Below, in pieces: positions 62,164 to 64,000 of a stretch of DNA of 64,000 nucleotides. The DNA is taken from NCBI RefSeq assembly GCF_000744095.1, contig NZ_JQLI01000008.1, positions 1,922,001 to 1,986,000 on the forward strand, in the 5' to 3' direction. The DNA is from Cupriavidus necator A5-1 (GTDB lineage Bacteria; Pseudomonadota; Gammaproteobacteria; Burkholderiales; Burkholderiaceae). The stretch's first letter is position 1. Every line of letters begins with the position of its first letter. The position numbers were made by a program, and so were the translations under genes. Under the pieces are notes generated by a model. That model saw nothing but the letters and a program-made list of their open reading frames with translations. It had not been told where the DNA came from and ran no database searches.

Positions 62164-64000
62164 ATGTCGATAATGGGTTTTGGCTGGTTCGGATTCTCGA
62201 CCTTCTGGGTAGTGCCGCTGCTGTGGCGGCTGGTCTCGCGCTGGCTTGCCGGCGAGCGCCGGCTCGCGGGGCCGGGCTCGCTGCGCGTGTGGCTCGGCAC
62301 GCTGGCGGTGCTGTGCGCCAGCGCCAGCCTGGAGGCGCTCACCGCAGGCGGCGATCCGGAATCGAGCGCCGGCGGCTCGGCCGGCCGCGCGCTGGCCGGC
62401 ATGATGGGCAACCTGTTCGGCTGGACCGGTGCGCTGCTGCTGATGCTGGGCGTGCTGGCGCTGGCCGCGCCGATGGTGTTCGGCGAGACCTGGCGCGGCC
62501 TGTTCTCGCGTAAGCCGCGCCGCACGCCGGCTGCCGATGCCGCGCCGGACGAAGCGCCGGCGGTGTTCGCCGCTACGCAACCGCTGCGCGAGACCGAGCG
62601 CCGGGATACCACCGTAGTCGGCAATGCCGGCTGGACTGCTCCGACCCCGCGCCACCGCAGCTTCGAAGCCGTGTCCGCACGCCGCCAGCCCGCCTGGCAG
62701 CCGCCGCGCCGCACGCGCGAATCCCCGCCGCAGCCGGGCGAGATCTGGCTGCACCATGCCGATTCTCCCGGGGCGACGAAGCCGGCGCGTGCGTCGTCGC
62801 CTGTGCCGCCTGTGCCGCCCGCGCCAGCGGCACCAGCACCGCGCCCCGCGCCGCCGGCGGCGCGCAAGCCTGTCAATACCGCCACGCCGGCACCCGCGGC
62901 GGCGTCGCGGCCGGCGCAAGCGCTGCGCGCGACTGTCGTCAGCAGCCCGTTCCGCCAGCCGCGGCCGCTGGATCGTGCGGCAATCACGACGCTGCCGGAG
63001 GCTGCCGGCAAGACGGCTACGGCGACCGTTGCAGCGGCTGCAGTAGCGGCACCGGCTGCGGTGGCATCCGTCGCGCCTGCGCCGGTTGCGGCAACCGTGG
63101 CTGCGACCGAGCCGGTGGCCGCCCCGGCACCGTCTGTTGCAATTTGTGAAGCCGAGGCGAGTGCCATCGCAGCGCCGGCCCAGCCCGGTTCCGCAGTGGG
63201 CGCGGTGGACGCTGCGGCTGAAGCGGACGATGCGCCGGACGCCAGCGCCGACGAGGCCGACGAAGTCACGCTGGCCGCCATCCGCCAGGAAGCGCTGGAC
63301 CTGCTGGCCGAACTACAGGCCTTGTCGCGCAAGTCGGCAGTGCCCCAGCCTGTTCCGATGCCGGAAGCTGCGATCGAACCGGAGCCGGTAACCGCCGCCA
63401 CCACGGAGACGGCTGCCGATATTCCCGCCGATCCGGAACTTGCCGTGCCCGACAGCATCGCCCTGCAAGCCGAAGCCGAAGCCGAAGCCGAAGCCGAAGC
63501 CGAAGCCGAAGCCGAAGCCGAAGCCGAAGCCGAAGCCGAAGCCGAAGCCGAAGCCGAAGCCGAAGCCGAAGCCGAAGCCGAAGCCGAAGCCGAAGCCGAA
63601 GCCGAAGCCGAAGCCGAAGCCGAAGCCGAAGCCGAAGCCGAAGCCGAAGCCGAAGCCGAAGCCGAAGCCGAAGCCGAAGCCGAAGCCGAAGGCCAGGTAG
63701 AGACAGTTCGGGCAGAGCCGGTACCCGTACAGGAGGACGTGCTCGAAGTCCCTGAGGCCCAGGCTGAGATCACTGGTGCCGAGGCCGTGGCGCAAGCCGT
63801 GGCCACCTCCGCGATGGCGGAGGAGGGGAGTGCGCCGGAGCCCTTCGTGGCGCAGGCAGCCGCCGACGGCGATGCCGAGGCGCTGGTGGATGCCAACGGG
63901 CTGGTCGGCGAGGATGCCTATGCCGATTCCGAAACCACGGCAGCGCCGGCCGAATCTGCTGAATCTGACGAAGGCGTCGAAATAGCGCAAGCTGCCGAAG
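62164..64000 (+). CDS. FtsK-like DNA translocase, N-terminal part (continues past the window)
   Basis: The frame runs open for 612 codons to the right edge. Residues ~1-115 hold three hydrophobic segments (FSTFWVVPLLWRLVS, LRVWLGTLAVLCASASLEAL, GWTGALLLMLGVLALAAPMVFG) with an FtsK-like GRALAGMMGNLFGWTGA pattern. A very long Ala/Pro/Glu-rich linker follows, as in FtsK proteins, and contains a perfect (Ala-Glu)37 tract. The FtsK motor domain would lie outside the window. The first two helices of canonical FtsK are not seen upstream. A different linker-rich membrane protein is possible. Confidence 0.65.
   Translation, partial: MSIMGFGWFGFSTFWVVPLLWRLVSRWLAGERRLAGPGSLRVWLGTLAVLCASASLEALTAGGDPESSAGGSAGRALAGMMGNLFGWTGALLLMLGVLALAAPMVFGETWRGLFSRKPRRTPAADAAPDEAPAVFAATQPLRETERRDTTVVGNAGWTAPTPRHRSFEAVSARRQPAWQPPRRTRESPPQPGEIWLHHADSPGATKPARASSPVPPVPPAPAAPAPRPAPPAARKPVNTATPAPAAASRPAQALRATVVSSPFRQPRPLDRAAITTLPEAAGKTATATVAAAAVAAPAAVASVAPAPVAATVAATEPVAAPAPSVAICEAEASAIAAPAQPGSAVGAVDAAAEADDAPDASADEADEVTLAAIRQEALDLLAELQALSRKSAVPQPVPMPEAAIEPEPVTAATTETAADIPADPELAVPDSIALQAEAEAEAEAEAEAEAEAEAEAEAEAEAEAEAEAEAEAEAEAEAEAEAEAEAEAEAEAEAEAEAEAEAEAEAEAEGQVETVRAEPVPVQEDVLEVPEAQAEITGAEAVAQAVATSAMAEEGSAPEPFVAQAAADGDAEALVDANGLVGEDAYADSETTAAPAESAESDEGVEIAQAAE
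63469..63690 (+). repeat. Perfect hexanucleotide tandem repeat (GCCGAA)37
   Basis: There are 37 uninterrupted copies of GCCGAA, 222 bases, in frame with the FtsK-like gene, encoding Ala-Glu repeated 37 times. The unit is a multiple of three, so copy-number changes alter linker length but never the frame. Other frames read Lys-Pro, Phe-Gly and Ser-Ala repeats with no stop, which explains long spurious ORFs here. Confidence 0.97.

Noticed and set aside
63469..63690. Possible CRISPR array
   Set aside because: Unit is 6 bases with no spacers; it is a coding microsatellite.
63440..63700. Plus-strand frame encoding Lys-Pro repeats
   Set aside because: Same cause; it has no extension outside the repeat.
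62085..63896. 603-codon minus-strand frame with Ser-Ala repeats
   Set aside because: Antisense of the FtsK-like linker; no domain and no ribosome site.
63313..63990. Minus-strand frame encoding Phe-Gly repeats
   Set aside because: Produced by the hexanucleotide repeat being free of stops in all frames; the plus-strand Ala-Glu frame continues the gene on both sides.

Overview
The window is about 64 kb of GC-rich chromosomal DNA from a beta-proteobacterium, most likely a Cupriavidus/Ralstonia-type organism (Burkholderiales). This rests on protein families and gene order: a long PurL, a large beta-oxidation cluster, an orphan Bug/TctC binding protein, the threonate/erythronate genes known from Ralstonia eutropha, and an mltG-tmk-holB-pilZ-tatD cluster. 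Almost all of it is dense and has uniform codon use. No rRNA, tRNA or CRISPR array was seen.

Layout. 1-8.5 kb: the 3' part of purL, a dispersed inverted repeat and a terminator, a decayed cytosine-permease gene, then a minus-strand housekeeping/redox run (parvulin, BolA, YciB, MsrB, SelO). 8.9-15.9 kb: an acyl-CoA synthetase followed by a complete LIV-type ABC importer (binding protein, two permeases, two ATPases), which suggests uptake and CoA activation of a carboxylic acid. 16-17.6 kb: a LysP-type amino acid permease. 18.1-30.6 kb: an eleven-gene plus-strand fatty-acid cluster (FadB-type bifunctional enzyme, nicotinamidase, thiolase, acyl-CoA dehydrogenase, SDR, thioesterase, MDR oxidoreductase, class II aldolase, GST, SDR, alpha/beta hydrolase) that ends at a clear terminator.

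30.7-34.8 kb is accessory and decayed. An AT-rich stretch is followed by a frameshifted GntR regulator, an IS110-family element with a long 3' non-coding tail, and remnants of a LIV binding protein, a LivM permease and a porin. 34.8-40.1 kb: a macrodomain deacetylase, an iron alcohol dehydrogenase, an HSL-type esterase, an orphan TctC-like binding protein, a hotdog thioesterase and a secreted EF-hand protein. 40.2-47.3 kb: a seven-gene minus-strand operon carrying the D-erythronate / L- and D-threonate pathway (DenD, OtnI, MFS transporter, OtnC, OtnK, LtnD) headed by its own FCD-type GntR regulator. 47.4-56.1 kb: acetyltransferase, NRDE protein, YgfZ and the conserved mltG-tmk-holB-pilZ-GNAT-tatD-ankyrin-YkvA run. 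56.1-64 kb: EgtB, a divergent azoR/LysR pair, DoxX, a lipoprotein, a REC-EAL phosphodiesterase, and the start of an FtsK-like protein that contains a perfect 37-unit hexanucleotide repeat encoding (Ala-Glu)37.

The most interesting signals are: (i) one 12-bp near-palindrome found in front of three lipid or ester genes, which looks like a TetR-type (FadP-like) regulon; (ii) the IS110-family element, whose first catalytic acid looks changed and whose 3' tail could encode a guide (bridge) RNA; (iii) the long in-frame (AE)n microsatellite; (iv) an ABC ATPase whose Walker A lysine is arginine; and (v) a dispersed double-hairpin repeat family at gene ends.
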